From Flavobacterium tructae (GTDB lineage: Bacteria > Bacteroidota > Bacteroidia > Flavobacteriales > Flavobacteriaceae): a stretch of DNA of 64,000 nucleotides. How positions within the stretch are numbered: the stretch's first letter is position 1; each line of letters starts with the position of its first letter. Of the stretch, positions 55,601 to 61,205 are shown piece by piece. The stretch is from positions 61,175 through 125,174 of the forward strand of contig NZ_MUHH01000021.1 in the NCBI RefSeq assembly GCF_002217475.1, in the 5' to 3' direction. Under the pieces are notes generated by a model. It was given only the letters and a program-made list of their open reading frames with translations. It was not told where the DNA came from and ran no database searches. The translations under genes and the position numbers were made by a program.

Positions 55601-57785
55601 TCAATACATCGTTAGCCGTTAAATTATAATACTCCTTCGCCCATAACAGACGGTTCACCAAACCTCTTTGTTCGTTCACAACTCCTTTAGGATTTCCCGT
55701 AGATCCTGAAGTGTAAATTACATAAGCCGCATTTGTAACCGGTATTGCTACAGCTAGATTAGTTTTGGACTGATTGACAAGTACTGAATCCTGTTGATCA
55801 AGATTAAGTATCGTAGTACCTTCCAGAAAATTAACTTTGTTGATACTGTCGTTATTTACCAATACCACTTCTGCTTTAGTATCTTTAATAATGTACTCTA
55901 TTCTTTCAACCGGGTAATGAGGATCAATAGGTGCATAAGCTCCTCCGGATTTCATAATACCCAACATTCCAATAACCATTTCAAAAGAACGTTCCATACA
56001 CAATCCTACTATAGATTCTGTTGTAACATTGATACTGCGTAAATAATGAGCCACCTGATTGGCTTTTTCATTTAAAGCTGCATAAGTCATTTCTTCTCCT
56101 TCAAAAGCCAAAGCAACTCCTTCCGGATTATTAGCAACTTGTTCTTCAATGAGGTCTATAAGCGTAAGATCAACAGGGTAATTCGTTGCCGTAGCATTAA
56201 AATCCTGTACTAATTCTTTTTCTTCTTCCTGACTGATGTAGGTTAGTTTTCCAATAGGAGTTTCCGGTTGAAATAATACTTCTTCCAGAATTTGTTTATA
56301 GTGTCGTATTAATCCTTCGATCATTTGATATTCGTACACCTCGGTATTATAAGCAACATCTAAAACAAGGTGCTCTCCGGCTTCTCTGAAATTAAGCTCT
56401 ACATCAAATTTTGAAACTGTTTCTCCTAAATCAAGAATTGCATCGGTTTTTGATGTTGGTATTTCGATCGTCACCTCATTTGCTGATGTATTCTGAAGCA
56501 CTAACAAAACATCAAACACACTGCTTCTTCCTGCATCTCTTTTTATGTTTAAGTTTTCTACTAAACTGTCAAAAGGATACATCTGATGGTTAAACGCCTC
56601 CAGTGTCTGTTCTTTAATTCTCTTGTAAATCGAAGTAAAATTCTCCCCGGCCTCCACAGTATTGCGCAAGGCAAGAGTATTTACATAAAAACCAATCTGA
56701 TTGGCTAAATCTGCATGGTCACGTCCTGCTACCGGACTACCTATAATAATATCTGTATCTGAAGTATATTTATGAAACAGAACATTGATCGTGGTTAGTA
56801 AACTAATAAAAGTACTGCCATTGTTCTCTTTTGTAAAATGCTGAAGCATCGCTGTTGTTTCCTTAGAAATATAAGCTCTTAAACTTCTTCCTTTATGTGT
56901 TTTCACAGAAGGACGACGTTTTTCTGAAGGAAGATCCAGGATTGGTAACTCACCCGAAAGACTTTCCATCCAATACGCTTTATCCTTGGTAGAAACCGCT
57001 GAATTTATCTGTACTGCCTGCCAGTTTGCATAATCTTTATATTGAATGGCAAGAGGTGCAAGATCAGGAGTAATCCCTTTTACAAAAGACTCATAAAATG
57101 CAAATACATCTTTTGATAATACATTCATCGACCAGCCGTCACCTATAATGTGGTGCATGTTGTAATAAAAAACATAAGTATCCTCTTCAGTCTGTAATAA
57201 ACTTAGACGAAATAATGGTCCTTTTTCTAAATCAAACGGAACGAATGAATCTTCTTTGATATAACCGGATACACTGGCATCTTTATCTGCAACATTTCTG
57301 AAATCAACATAAGACAGCCCGAAGTTTACGTCTGTTGTTGGCTGCACGTACTGTCTCACATCACCGTTTTCATCCATTTTGAAAGTAGTACGCAAGATCT
57401 CGTGACGCTCTATAGTAGCGATTATCGCTTTTTGAAAGTATCCTATATCATAATTACCTTTTAAAATGGTACGCATAGGCATATTGTACACCTCAGACCC
57501 TCCTTCAAACTGACTTAAAGTCCAAAGACGGCGCTGTCCGGCCGATACTTCGTAACTTTCAGATTCAGAAACCGCAGAAATTGACTCAAAATTAAATTTC
57601 GCACTGTTTTTACTGCTTTTAAGTAAGGCGATAAGACGATCTTTATTGGTTGAAATATCATTTTTATCCTCTGCAGTAAGAGCTGCTGTATTTCCTGTTA
57701 CTCTTAAATTTTCTTCTGAATCATCAAGAAAAATTTGTACTTCTTTATGGGATAAGCCGGTAATTATTGATTTGATATCTTTCAT
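46665..57785 (-). CDS. NRPS A: docking-[C-A(Ser)-T]-[C-A(Asp)-T]-[C-A(Asp)-T-E]
   Basis: A 3706-residue trimodular NRPS, the first and largest of the line. A TubC-like docking domain (EVQIFLDDSEENLRVTGNT) is followed by condensation (HHIIGDGWS, about residue 212), adenylation with code DVWHVSLIDK (Ser) and carrier (GGHSLLA, about 1073). Modules two and three have condensation domains with HHIATDGWS (about 1260 and 2306) and nearly identical adenylation domains where the usual FDxSVW reads ADLGNT; both codes read DLTKIGHIGK, the Asp pattern. The last carrier has GGDSI (about 3170) and is followed by an epimerisation domain (HHLAVDGVSW, EGHGREN). The tail is acidic, ending EESQDESVLRF. Predicted unit: Ser-Asp-D-Asp. 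Confidence 0.95.
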   Translation of the reverse strand: MKDIKSIITGLSHKEVQIFLDDSEENLRVTGNTAALTAEDKNDISTNKDRLIALLKSSKNSAKFNFESISAVSESESYEVSAGQRRLWTLSQFEGGSEVYNMPMRTILKGNYDIGYFQKAIIATIERHEILRTTFKMDENGDVRQYVQPTTDVNFGLSYVDFRNVADKDASVSGYIKEDSFVPFDLEKGPLFRLSLLQTEEDTYVFYYNMHHIIGDGWSMNVLSKDVFAFYESFVKGITPDLAPLAIQYKDYANWQAVQINSAVSTKDKAYWMESLSGELPILDLPSEKRRPSVKTHKGRSLRAYISKETTAMLQHFTKENNGSTFISLLTTINVLFHKYTSDTDIIIGSPVAGRDHADLANQIGFYVNTLALRNTVEAGENFTSIYKRIKEQTLEAFNHQMYPFDSLVENLNIKRDAGRSSVFDVLLVLQNTSANEVTIEIPTSKTDAILDLGETVSKFDVELNFREAGEHLVLDVAYNTEVYEYQMIEGLIRHYKQILEEVLFQPETPIGKLTYISQEEEKELVQDFNATATNYPVDLTLIDLIEEQVANNPEGVALAFEGEEMTYAALNEKANQVAHYLRSINVTTESIVGLCMERSFEMVIGMLGIMKSGGAYAPIDPHYPVERIEYIIKDTKAEVVLVNNDSINKVNFLEGTTILNLDQQDSVLVNQSKTNLAVAIPVTNAAYVIYTSGSTGNPKGVVNEQRGLVNRLLWAKEYYNLTANDVLIQKTTFCFDVSVWEFFLPLLAGCKLVIPKPEGHKDSDYLRELIAAHGVTMIHFVPSMLSAFLLDIDVSKCSSLKNVVCSGEALKISQVEDFQKVLPNVVLSNLYGPTEASIDVTSWIVPFNAVDLKRVTIGVPVANTQIYILDSEMNILPKGVTGELYIGGVQVAREYINLPELNAYRFVQNPFGEGKLYRTGDNAKWLQDGTIEYLGREDSQVKIRGYRIELGELDTVINSCPFVHQGVVIAKEDAYGVNELVAYVVFKENKTKEDLVAYLKEHIPGYMIPGIMVQLDEIPLTSNGKVNRKALPDPAFSREYEYVAPGTKTEEELVAIWQNLLNVAQIGITDNFFELGGHSLLAVRLISAIKKVMNVGLTITNVFGNPTISELASFIEKQDTASTFSLVSKQDLPADIPLSYAQERLWFIDKLKGSEHYHMPTVLTLKGTLNTDYLSQALKTIVERHEALRTIFIEKEGVAYQVVQSSDRWELNVVSGVADYKEFTAEEINKPFDLSKDYMLRATIIKVSDAEHILVLVRHHIATDGWSESIIVKEFKELYASYATGKEANLPVLNFQYTDYSVWQRTELSEEVLAEKLEYWESKLTGVAPSALPTDYARPAVQSSRGNHISLKLDSDQSEALRAYAKEQGVTLFMLLSSVYKVLLYRYSGQSDICIGTTVANRPQQELESMIGFFVNALALRTDLSGNPSFNEVLKSVKQTTLEAYNHIAVPFEKVVDRVEKTRDKSRSSLFQVLFVLNNNPEAKVAEFSDITIEPMAMNYNIAKYDLTIFAEDSAEGISFSFNYCTDLFSAATVSGLRSHYENLLTAILENGTSAIGNLAMLSAEEEQALLVEYNTPEYVLSGKGTVLSHFEAQVAKTPDAIAFVYNDSRMTYKELDEASTKLAYYYQQTYDLKQGDLIAMMMDTSNWSLLAMVSILKSGAGYVPIDLSLPKERQLYMVQEANVKCLLIESSSLFDVIDFSVPVFSIDIQYADIQALPQEVTFSTLATEDTTAYVVYTSGTTGQPKGVQVSHKNLVDYYEGLEAKISISANKSFGLMSSLSADLGNTVLYGSLLSGGCLHLFNKDTLMDGVKLQAYFNANPIDCIKIVPSHWQALSINNKLLLPARTIIFGGDVLQVSYVKEIAAQDSNVMIVNHYGPTESTIGKLLHQVDPAFDYVTIPVGKLFSDSEAYIVSSDMSLCPIGVSGELLLGGKGISKGYLNREDLTQEKFIANPFAAGKSAVLYRTGDLVRRNSLGEIEFLGRVDDQVKIRGYRVELKEISRVIQGYSGIVQNEVLFKEDATGVKRLVSYLVVEEGYSESDLKSYLSGVVPDYMVPQVYVVLDQMPLTSNGKIDRKALPEPTVTEGRVYVAAETETEKGLVAIWQDLLNVEQIGVTDDFFELGGHSLLAVRLLSAIKTTLNVAINITDIFDHTNIAALASFIESQDNTLALPLVVKQDLPADIPLSYAQERLWFIDKLKGSENYHVPVLLNLKGALNTDYLSQALKTIVERHEALRTIYLEKEGIAYQKVQPSEHWNLTVLTSVADQKAFIKDEISRSFDLSKDYMLRATIIKVSEEEHILLLVRHHIATDGWSTSLIVNEFKTLYASYAEGKEAVLPALSFQYTDYSVWQRSEVSGDYLAEKLEYWESKLTGVAPSALPTDYARPAVQSSIGDYINFKLDRDRSEALRAYAKEEGVTLFMLLLSVYKVALYRYSGQSDICVGTTVANRPQQELESMIGFFVNTLALRTDLSGNPTFNEVLKSVKQTTLEAYNHIAVPFEKVVDRVEKARDKSRSSLFQVLFVLNNNPEAKIAEFSDITIESVPMDYDISKFDLTIFAEDSPEGISFSFNYCSALFNSSTITGFRSHYENLLDTILADDTSSIGNLAMLSAEEEQALLVDYNTPEYTLSGKGTVLSHFDAQVAKTPDAIAFVYNDSRMTYKELDEAATKLAYYYQQTYDLKQGDLIAMMMDTSNWSLLAMVSILKSGAGYVPIDLSLPKERQLYMVQEANVKCLLIESGSLFDVIDFSVPIFSIDIQYADIQALPQEVTFSTLATEETTAYVVYTSGTTGQPKGVQVSHKNLVDYYEGLEAKIAISANKSFGLMSSLSADLGNTVLYGSLLSGGCLHLFNKDTLMDGVKLQAYFNANPIDCIKIVPSHWQALRIDTDLLLPERTIIFGGDVLQVSYVKEIAAQDSNVMIVNHYGPTESTIGKLLHKVDPAFDYVTIPVGKLFSDSEAYIVSSDLSLCPIGVSGELLLGGKGISKGYLNREDLTQEKFIANPFVAGKSAVLYRTGDLVRRNSLGEIEFLGRVDDQVKIRGYRVELKEISRVIQGYPGVVQNEVSFREDAAGVKRLVSYLVVEEGYSESDLKTYLSGVVPDYMVPQVYVVLDQMPLTSNGKIDRKALPEPTAATGRTYVAPTTKAEEDLVTIWQNLLNVDEIGVTDNFFELGGDSIIVIQVVSRAKKKGYQVQVQDLFDYQTIAELAVAAERNSKEFSTAEQGILEGEVSLSPIQQWFFERNEAVLSHFNQAVLLSIDKKIPKEKLEKTVELIAKRHDSLRSIYKKEIVQGQEEWKQFYGESVNFYRTETIDDEKNIAEAVTAICAKYQQSLDIEKGDLARFVLIETPDAVPYNRFFMVSHHLAVDGVSWRFIIDDLETLLTEETTDEKLYLENKNNSFRDWINKLKNFAETEEIESQLEYWQQINSDYTPLPTDFSANKPTRQTKKTQIGILNQEYTKHLLKDANSAYNTEINDLMLSALQMTFEDVLGTKRLALGFEGHGRENVLKDIDVSGTTGWFTNKYPVILSKENAETEGDIVKSVKEALRRIPTKGMGYGCLRYLHSSEEIRHSLKDCGWDVVFNYLGQIDNVLNQSAVFSSAPEYAGDHISPTSILEEKFIVKAIIVANELRISWDYSEAQYQSETVQNLADKYVEYLTQLIEHCISKEDRELTPSDFGLSDSLDFKEFDALFESEIAEESQDESVLRF
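48270..54560 (-). repeat. Tandem duplication of an Asp-activating module inside NRPS A
   Basis: The carrier motifs of modules one, two and three lie exactly 3141 bp apart (54553, 51412 and 48271), equal to 1047 codons each time. The C-A units between them are very alike; stretches around 48420 and 51560 are almost the same base for base. This indicates a recent module duplication. The unit appears to run from one carrier domain to the next, with the third carrier replaced by a GGDS type that precedes epimerisation. Confidence 0.85.
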
Positions 57786-57860
57786 CGTAATAGTGTTTTC
57801 TAAATGCTTTATTTTTGAATTAATAACTGATATATTTAAAATAACCTATGTACAACACCA

Positions 57861-57888
57861 AACACATTGTTCTAAAAGACAATGTGTT
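57861..57888 (-). promoter_or_regulatory. Leader hairpin before NRPS A, candidate antiterminator target
   Basis: Perfect 10-bp arms AACACATTGT (57861-57870) and ACAATGTGTT (57879-57888) with an 8-base loop lie in the 259-base gap between the nusG-like gene and NRPS A, 76 bases before the start codon. No T run follows, so it is not a terminator. LoaP-type NusG paralogues are known to bind a leader RNA hairpin; function here is inferred from position. Confidence 0.5.
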
Positions 57889-58044
57889 GTGATGATTTAC
57901 CAGGTAGTAAAACTAGATTTTGATGTGGTAAAAAAGGATTGAGATAAGAGATCTTTTACACTTTACAACAAGTACAAAAATCACTTTAATGATTAGCTCC
58001 ATTATATAGGAGGCGATAATCTAATTGAAAAGAAAATCTAAAAC

Positions 58045-58578
58045 CTATGCCTTTGCAAATACGTTTTCTTCCGGATTGGATAAATACGACAAAGGTATTA
58101 TGGCTGATATATTCTGGCGCAATGAACTTAATCGTACGCTGATTCTGTGCTGATTGTCAACTCTGAAAACTTCACATTCCAAACCTGATAGTTCGCCATG
58201 TTCGATTTTAAGTTTATCGCCTATTTTTGGCAGTGCCGATTCGACTTGAACATCGGTCATATCTTTTCCCTGGGTAAAGAGTTTGATATAAGCGATTTCT
58301 TCTTCGGAAACTTTGCCGTATTCTTTGCCGAAAGACAAGTAGGAACAACCGCTCTCTACATTTAAAGCATCATGAAAGTCTTTGTTGTTTCTAATGTTTA
58401 CAAAAACATAACTGGGAAATAAGGGAATTTCAATTTTCTTGGTTCGGTCACTCCATTGTCTAATGCTGGTGGCCATAGGTAAAAAAGCTTCTAATTTTTT
58501 TTCCATTAATTCTTTGTAGACTTTACTCTCATGTCTGTACTTTACGTAAAGAACATGCCAACCTTGTTTTCGATCCAT
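58045..58578 (-). CDS. Specialised NusG paralogue (UpxY/LoaP-type antiterminator)
   Basis: A 177-residue NusG-family protein: an N-terminal NGN domain (GWHVLYVKYRHESKVYKELM, then IPLFPSYVFVNI) and a C-terminal KOW-like domain (IGDKLKIEHGELSGLECEVF). It is a specialised paralogue rather than housekeeping NusG, judged by sequence and by its place at the head of a long operon. UpxY, TaA and LoaP proteins let RNA polymerase read through very long capsule or antibiotic operons. Here about 46 kb of same-strand biosynthetic genes follow. Its start is about 250 bases downstream of the LuxI-like gene. Confidence 0.9.
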   Translation of the reverse strand: MDRKQGWHVLYVKYRHESKVYKELMEKKLEAFLPMATSIRQWSDRTKKIEIPLFPSYVFVNIRNNKDFHDALNVESGCSYLSFGKEYGKVSEEEIAYIKLFTQGKDMTDVQVESALPKIGDKLKIEHGELSGLECEVFRVDNQHRISVRLSSLRQNISAIIPLSYLSNPEENVFAKA

Positions 58579-58827
58579 ATTATTTGGTTTTTTTCGTCAC
58601 CGGACATAGCTGCGCTATTACCAGTCACATGGTTATTTTTTTTAGATACGTTTTTTGGTTTAATAGCTTTACCTTTTTTACTCTAAAGTAATTTTGGTAA
58701 TAATGTTTTTGTTGGAACTCTCAAGGTAAATTTTGATGCCTTTTGAGTGTGTGTAAAAATCTGAAAGTTGCGAATACAACTACTTATTTTTACTGAAGTA
58801 AATTTACAATATAGGTTTTCAAATTCT
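58579..58827. other. Upstream region of the antiterminator gene
   Basis: About 250 bases with no gene. A possible minus-strand promoter starts at its outer edge, where TTG and an imperfect TAGAATTTG (compare the Bacteroidota TAnnTTTG) are separated by 18 bases that contain the dyad at 58828-58846. The rest is AT-rich with no other clear signal. Confidence 0.35.
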
Positions 58828-58846
58828 ACTACACCAAAGTGTAGTT
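58828..58846. promoter_or_regulatory. Dyad element, second copy, upstream of the antiterminator gene
   Basis: The 19-mer ACTACACCAAAGTGTAGTT contains perfect arms CTACAC and GTGTAG around a four-base centre. It matches the intergenic element at 59598-59616 at 16 of 19 positions, with the same dyad centre. It overlaps the last codons of the acyltransferase gene and lies about 250 bases upstream of the nusG-like start. Operator function is inferred from the match. Confidence 0.5.
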
Positions 58847-59515
58847 CAATTGGTTAGCGTTAAATACTACCTTATTGGGTAGTTTATAGTTTACAGAAGA
58901 AAGCTCAAAATCTTCCGGTGTAACCAAATGTTTGTTCTCGTTGTAAAAAGTAATAAGACCATTATAGGACATCGATACAGGTATTGTTTCTGATCCCAGG
59001 TATTCGATTGATTTACCCACAATTTTTGCTTTGATACCCATTAGGGTTAGTACGCGAAGCAGTTTAGCGTCGATTTCGGCAAAGGCCATATTGTCTTTGT
59101 GTTTGCAAACCGGTGCAATGGCACAAACCAATAGTTTTTTTAGAAGGTTAACATCACGAACGCCTTTTTTAATGGCAAAACGTCCAATGTGCCAGATTTC
59201 ATTGATGGCATCTCCTTCTGCACATAAGAAAGGATTGATCCCAAACATTTTTTGAATGGGAAGCGGAGTAATGAAGTCCCATTTTAGAACTCTGATGGTA
59301 CCGGTAAAGTCTCCCAATTCGTTTTTGAATGCGAATATTTTGGAGTTTTCAAGGAAGTTCATTTCTTCTTTGTAAACGGCATCAATATCTTTTTGATAGT
59401 GGCCCGGAAAAACTTCATTAGAGTGGTGATTGAAGTTTTCTGTGACTACAAATTTGGACATACGAAAGATGTCATTTTGACTAATTGCTGTGTGGTGGTT
59501 TTTGGCGAGTTTCAT
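58829..59515 (-). CDS. LuxI/FeeM-like N-acyltransferase (GNAT fold)
   Basis: A 228-residue protein resembling autoinducer synthases and related N-acyl amino acid synthases. The LuxI-style pattern is visible: Arg-xxx-Phe in FRMSKFVV, DID acidic cluster, GDFTGTIRVL with the conserved Arg, and EIWHIGRFAIKK aligned to the family's WExSRFAV; the usual catalytic-region Glu is His here. It may make an acylated signal or an N-acyl amino acid; it has no proven substrate. I chose the ATG at 59515, which follows GGAG by 12 bases; a GTG at 59545 would add ten residues. It is divergent from a LuxR-type regulator and upstream of the antiterminator and NRPS operon. Confidence 0.72.
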   Translation of the reverse strand: MKLAKNHHTAISQNDIFRMSKFVVTENFNHHSNEVFPGHYQKDIDAVYKEEMNFLENSKIFAFKNELGDFTGTIRVLKWDFITPLPIQKMFGINPFLCAEGDAINEIWHIGRFAIKKGVRDVNLLKKLLVCAIAPVCKHKDNMAFAEIDAKLLRVLTLMGIKAKIVGKSIEYLGSETIPVSMSYNGLITFYNENKHLVTPEDFELSSVNYKLPNKVVFNANQLNYTLV

Positions 59516-59591
59516 AGTATTTGTTTTCTCCAAAACTATCACCACAATTTACGCTTCATATTACACAAAATACTAGTTTACAGTATTTTAA

Positions 59592-59621
59592 TTAAAAACT
59601 ACCCTTAAGTGTAGTTTTTAA
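59592..59621. promoter_or_regulatory. 30-bp near-perfect dyad between luxI-like and luxR-like genes
   Basis: An inverted repeat of 30 bases centred on CTTAAG (59604-59609) with one mismatched pair (59603/59610). It lies 77 bases upstream of the acyltransferase ATG and 148 bases upstream of the regulator ATG. Its core 19 bases recur upstream of the nusG-like gene. Size and place resemble a lux box, though the sequence is not the proteobacterial consensus. Confidence 0.6.
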
Positions 59622-59768
59622 AAATGAACTTTAGAAGAAAAAAAATGGCCAAAAACCCAAATATCATTTTTATTGAAATGAAGTTAAATTCGTATAGAAA
59701 TAAAATTAATTTAACATCATATCTCCAATTTTTCCTATATTCACAACCTGTTAAAAAACTATTAAAAT

Positions 59769-60527
59769 ATGGTAATTGAAAACGACTTTTTTTCCTCAAA
59801 CAACACCGTTCAAAAGATCTCTGAAGATGAGAAAGGAAGACTGGGAAATTATTTAGAACTGGTCAAAGCATTTGCCAGAACAACTTACAGTAGTATTTAT
59901 ATTATTGATTACGAAAAAAAAGGGTTTGAGTATGTATCCGAAAATCCATTATTCTTGTGTGATCACACTCCGGCAGAGGTTCAGGAACTCGGATATGCCT
60001 TTTATTTTAAGTATGTGGTCAAAGAAGATCTGGATTTATTACTAAAAATCAATACCATAGGTTTTGACTTCTATCAAAATATTCCTGTAGAAGAACGTCT
60101 GAATCATACCATCTCCTATGACTTTAGATTGAAGAATCCCAATGGAAAGACTTTTTTGGTGAATCAAAAACTGACTCCTGTTTTCCTGACCAATGATGGA
60201 AAAATCTGGAAATCGATTTGTATTATCTCACTTTCTTCTGAATTGCAGTCGGGGAATATCAAAATTTATAAAAAGGGAGAAAATAAGATCTTCAGTTATG
60301 ACCTTGAGGGGGATTTTTGGAAGGTGCTGAAAAAGATAGAACTGACCAGCCGTGAGAAGGAGGTTTTGCAATATTCTATAAGGGGTTTTACCATTGCCAA
60401 CATGGCCGAAAGTATGTTTGTATCGGCTGATACGATTAAGTTTCACAAAAGAAAGTTGTTCACCAAACTGGGGGTAGGAAATATTGCTGAAGCCATCGCT
60501 TATGCCACCAGTAATAAACTGATATAA
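59769..60527 (+). CDS. LuxR-type regulator with PAS-like sensor domain
   Basis: A 252-residue regulator: an N-terminal PAS-like region (SSIYIIDYEKKGFEYVSENPLFLCDHTPAEVQELG) and a C-terminal LuxR/NarL helix-turn-helix (LTSREKEVLQYSIRGFTIAN, then FVSADTIKFHKRKLFTKLGV). It lacks the classical autoinducer-binding domain of LuxR. It is divergent from the LuxI-like acyltransferase gene, sharing the control region with the 30-bp dyad, and is the only evident dedicated regulator next to the NRPS operon besides the NusG paralogue. Its ligand is unknown. Confidence 0.9.
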   Translation: MVIENDFFSSNNTVQKISEDEKGRLGNYLELVKAFARTTYSSIYIIDYEKKGFEYVSENPLFLCDHTPAEVQELGYAFYFKYVVKEDLDLLLKINTIGFDFYQNIPVEERLNHTISYDFRLKNPNGKTFLVNQKLTPVFLTNDGKIWKSICIISLSSELQSGNIKIYKKGENKIFSYDLEGDFWKVLKKIELTSREKEVLQYSIRGFTIANMAESMFVSADTIKFHKRKLFTKLGVGNIAEAIAYATSNKLI

Positions 60528-60544
60528 TATTCTTTTATTCCTTA

Positions 60545-60785
60545 TAAAAACTATGTTTCTATGCGTGGAGTATTTTCACGCAGATTTTTTCTGCGACTAT
60601 GGTTTAAACACATAGAAACATAGACTTTACAGCCTAAAATAAGGCGTTTCACTTTTAATAAAACGCAGAGCGTTATAATAGAGCAATGTGTTTCTATGAG
60701 ACACTCTTTACTCTTTACTCTTTACACATCTCTTAAAATCTATGTATCCATGTGTTGAATATTTTTCACGCAGATTTGGCAGATT
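60545..60785. repeat. Intergenic repeats of flavobacterial type
   Basis: Two diverged copies of a direct repeat (around 60546-60590 and 60735-60780) share a CTATGT..CATG/GCGTG..TTTTCACGCAGATTT layout. A 13-bp inverted pair CTATGTTTCTATG (near 60551) and CATAGAAACATAG (near 60612) also occurs, with a third related GTGTTTCTATG near 60690. Tandem CTTTACT units lie near 60705-60725. Such dispersed repeats are frequent between flavobacterial genes; no function is assigned. Confidence 0.55.
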
Positions 60786-61205
60786 GTGCAGATTTTTGAA
60801 ATTATACTCTGTAGCTATGCTTTAACCGAAAATATAAACAGTGCTATTACGGAATTCACCATTAAAATGCAGTGTGATTATACCTACATTATTCCGGGAA
60901 CCACTTTCCCTATAGATGTGTCAGTATTATTGGTAACTCCAACCACACTGACTGTTGCTGATCATGGAAAAGATATAGCCGATATGATCGCCGAAGGAAT
61001 AAACAGCTGGATGAAAACCAATAATCCGCAAACCAATGCAGGAACATTTGCTTTCATCTTAACCGCTTATTCCGTAACCGATAGTTATGCGCCGATATTA
61101 CAACAAGTTAAATCATTAATTAATACAATACTTCATAAAAAAAGCAGGATGCTCAGAACATCCTGCTTTATAATTTCAACATCAATTTATAACTATCTTT
61201 TATAA
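60786..61205 (+). pseudogene. Probable remnant of a larger protein gene
   Basis: An open frame of 139 codons. The middle part (FTIKMQCDYTYIIPGTTFPI, SVLLVTPTTLTVADHGKDIADMIAEGINSWM) has the composition of a real protein, while the first residues lie in a repeat region and the last thirty run into the terminator hairpin of the opposite gene, which is unlike a natural C terminus. No domain was recognised. I read it as the surviving fragment of a decayed gene; a short intact unknown gene is possible. Confidence 0.4.
61134..61169 (-). terminator. Intrinsic terminator of the PEBP-like gene
   Basis: Perfect 11-bp arms AAAGCAGGATG (61141-61151) and CATCCTGCTTT (61159-61169) with a seven-base loop. 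On the minus strand the stem is followed by a run of T. It lies 24 bases past the stop of the PEBP-like gene. Confidence 0.85.

Noticed and set aside
23813..57785. Numerous plus-strand frames of 60-110 codons across the synthetase genes
   Set aside because: They are antisense shadows of long, well-supported coding frames and repeat along with the duplicated modules.
11309..58578. Search for an MbtH-like helper protein
   Set aside because: No short frame with the MbtH pattern was seen in the cluster; if one is needed it must be encoded elsewhere.
59605..59799. Minus-strand frame of 64 codons with a hydrophobic end
   Set aside because: It overlaps the control dyad and the start of the LuxR-type gene; the hydrophobic look comes from AT-rich sequence.
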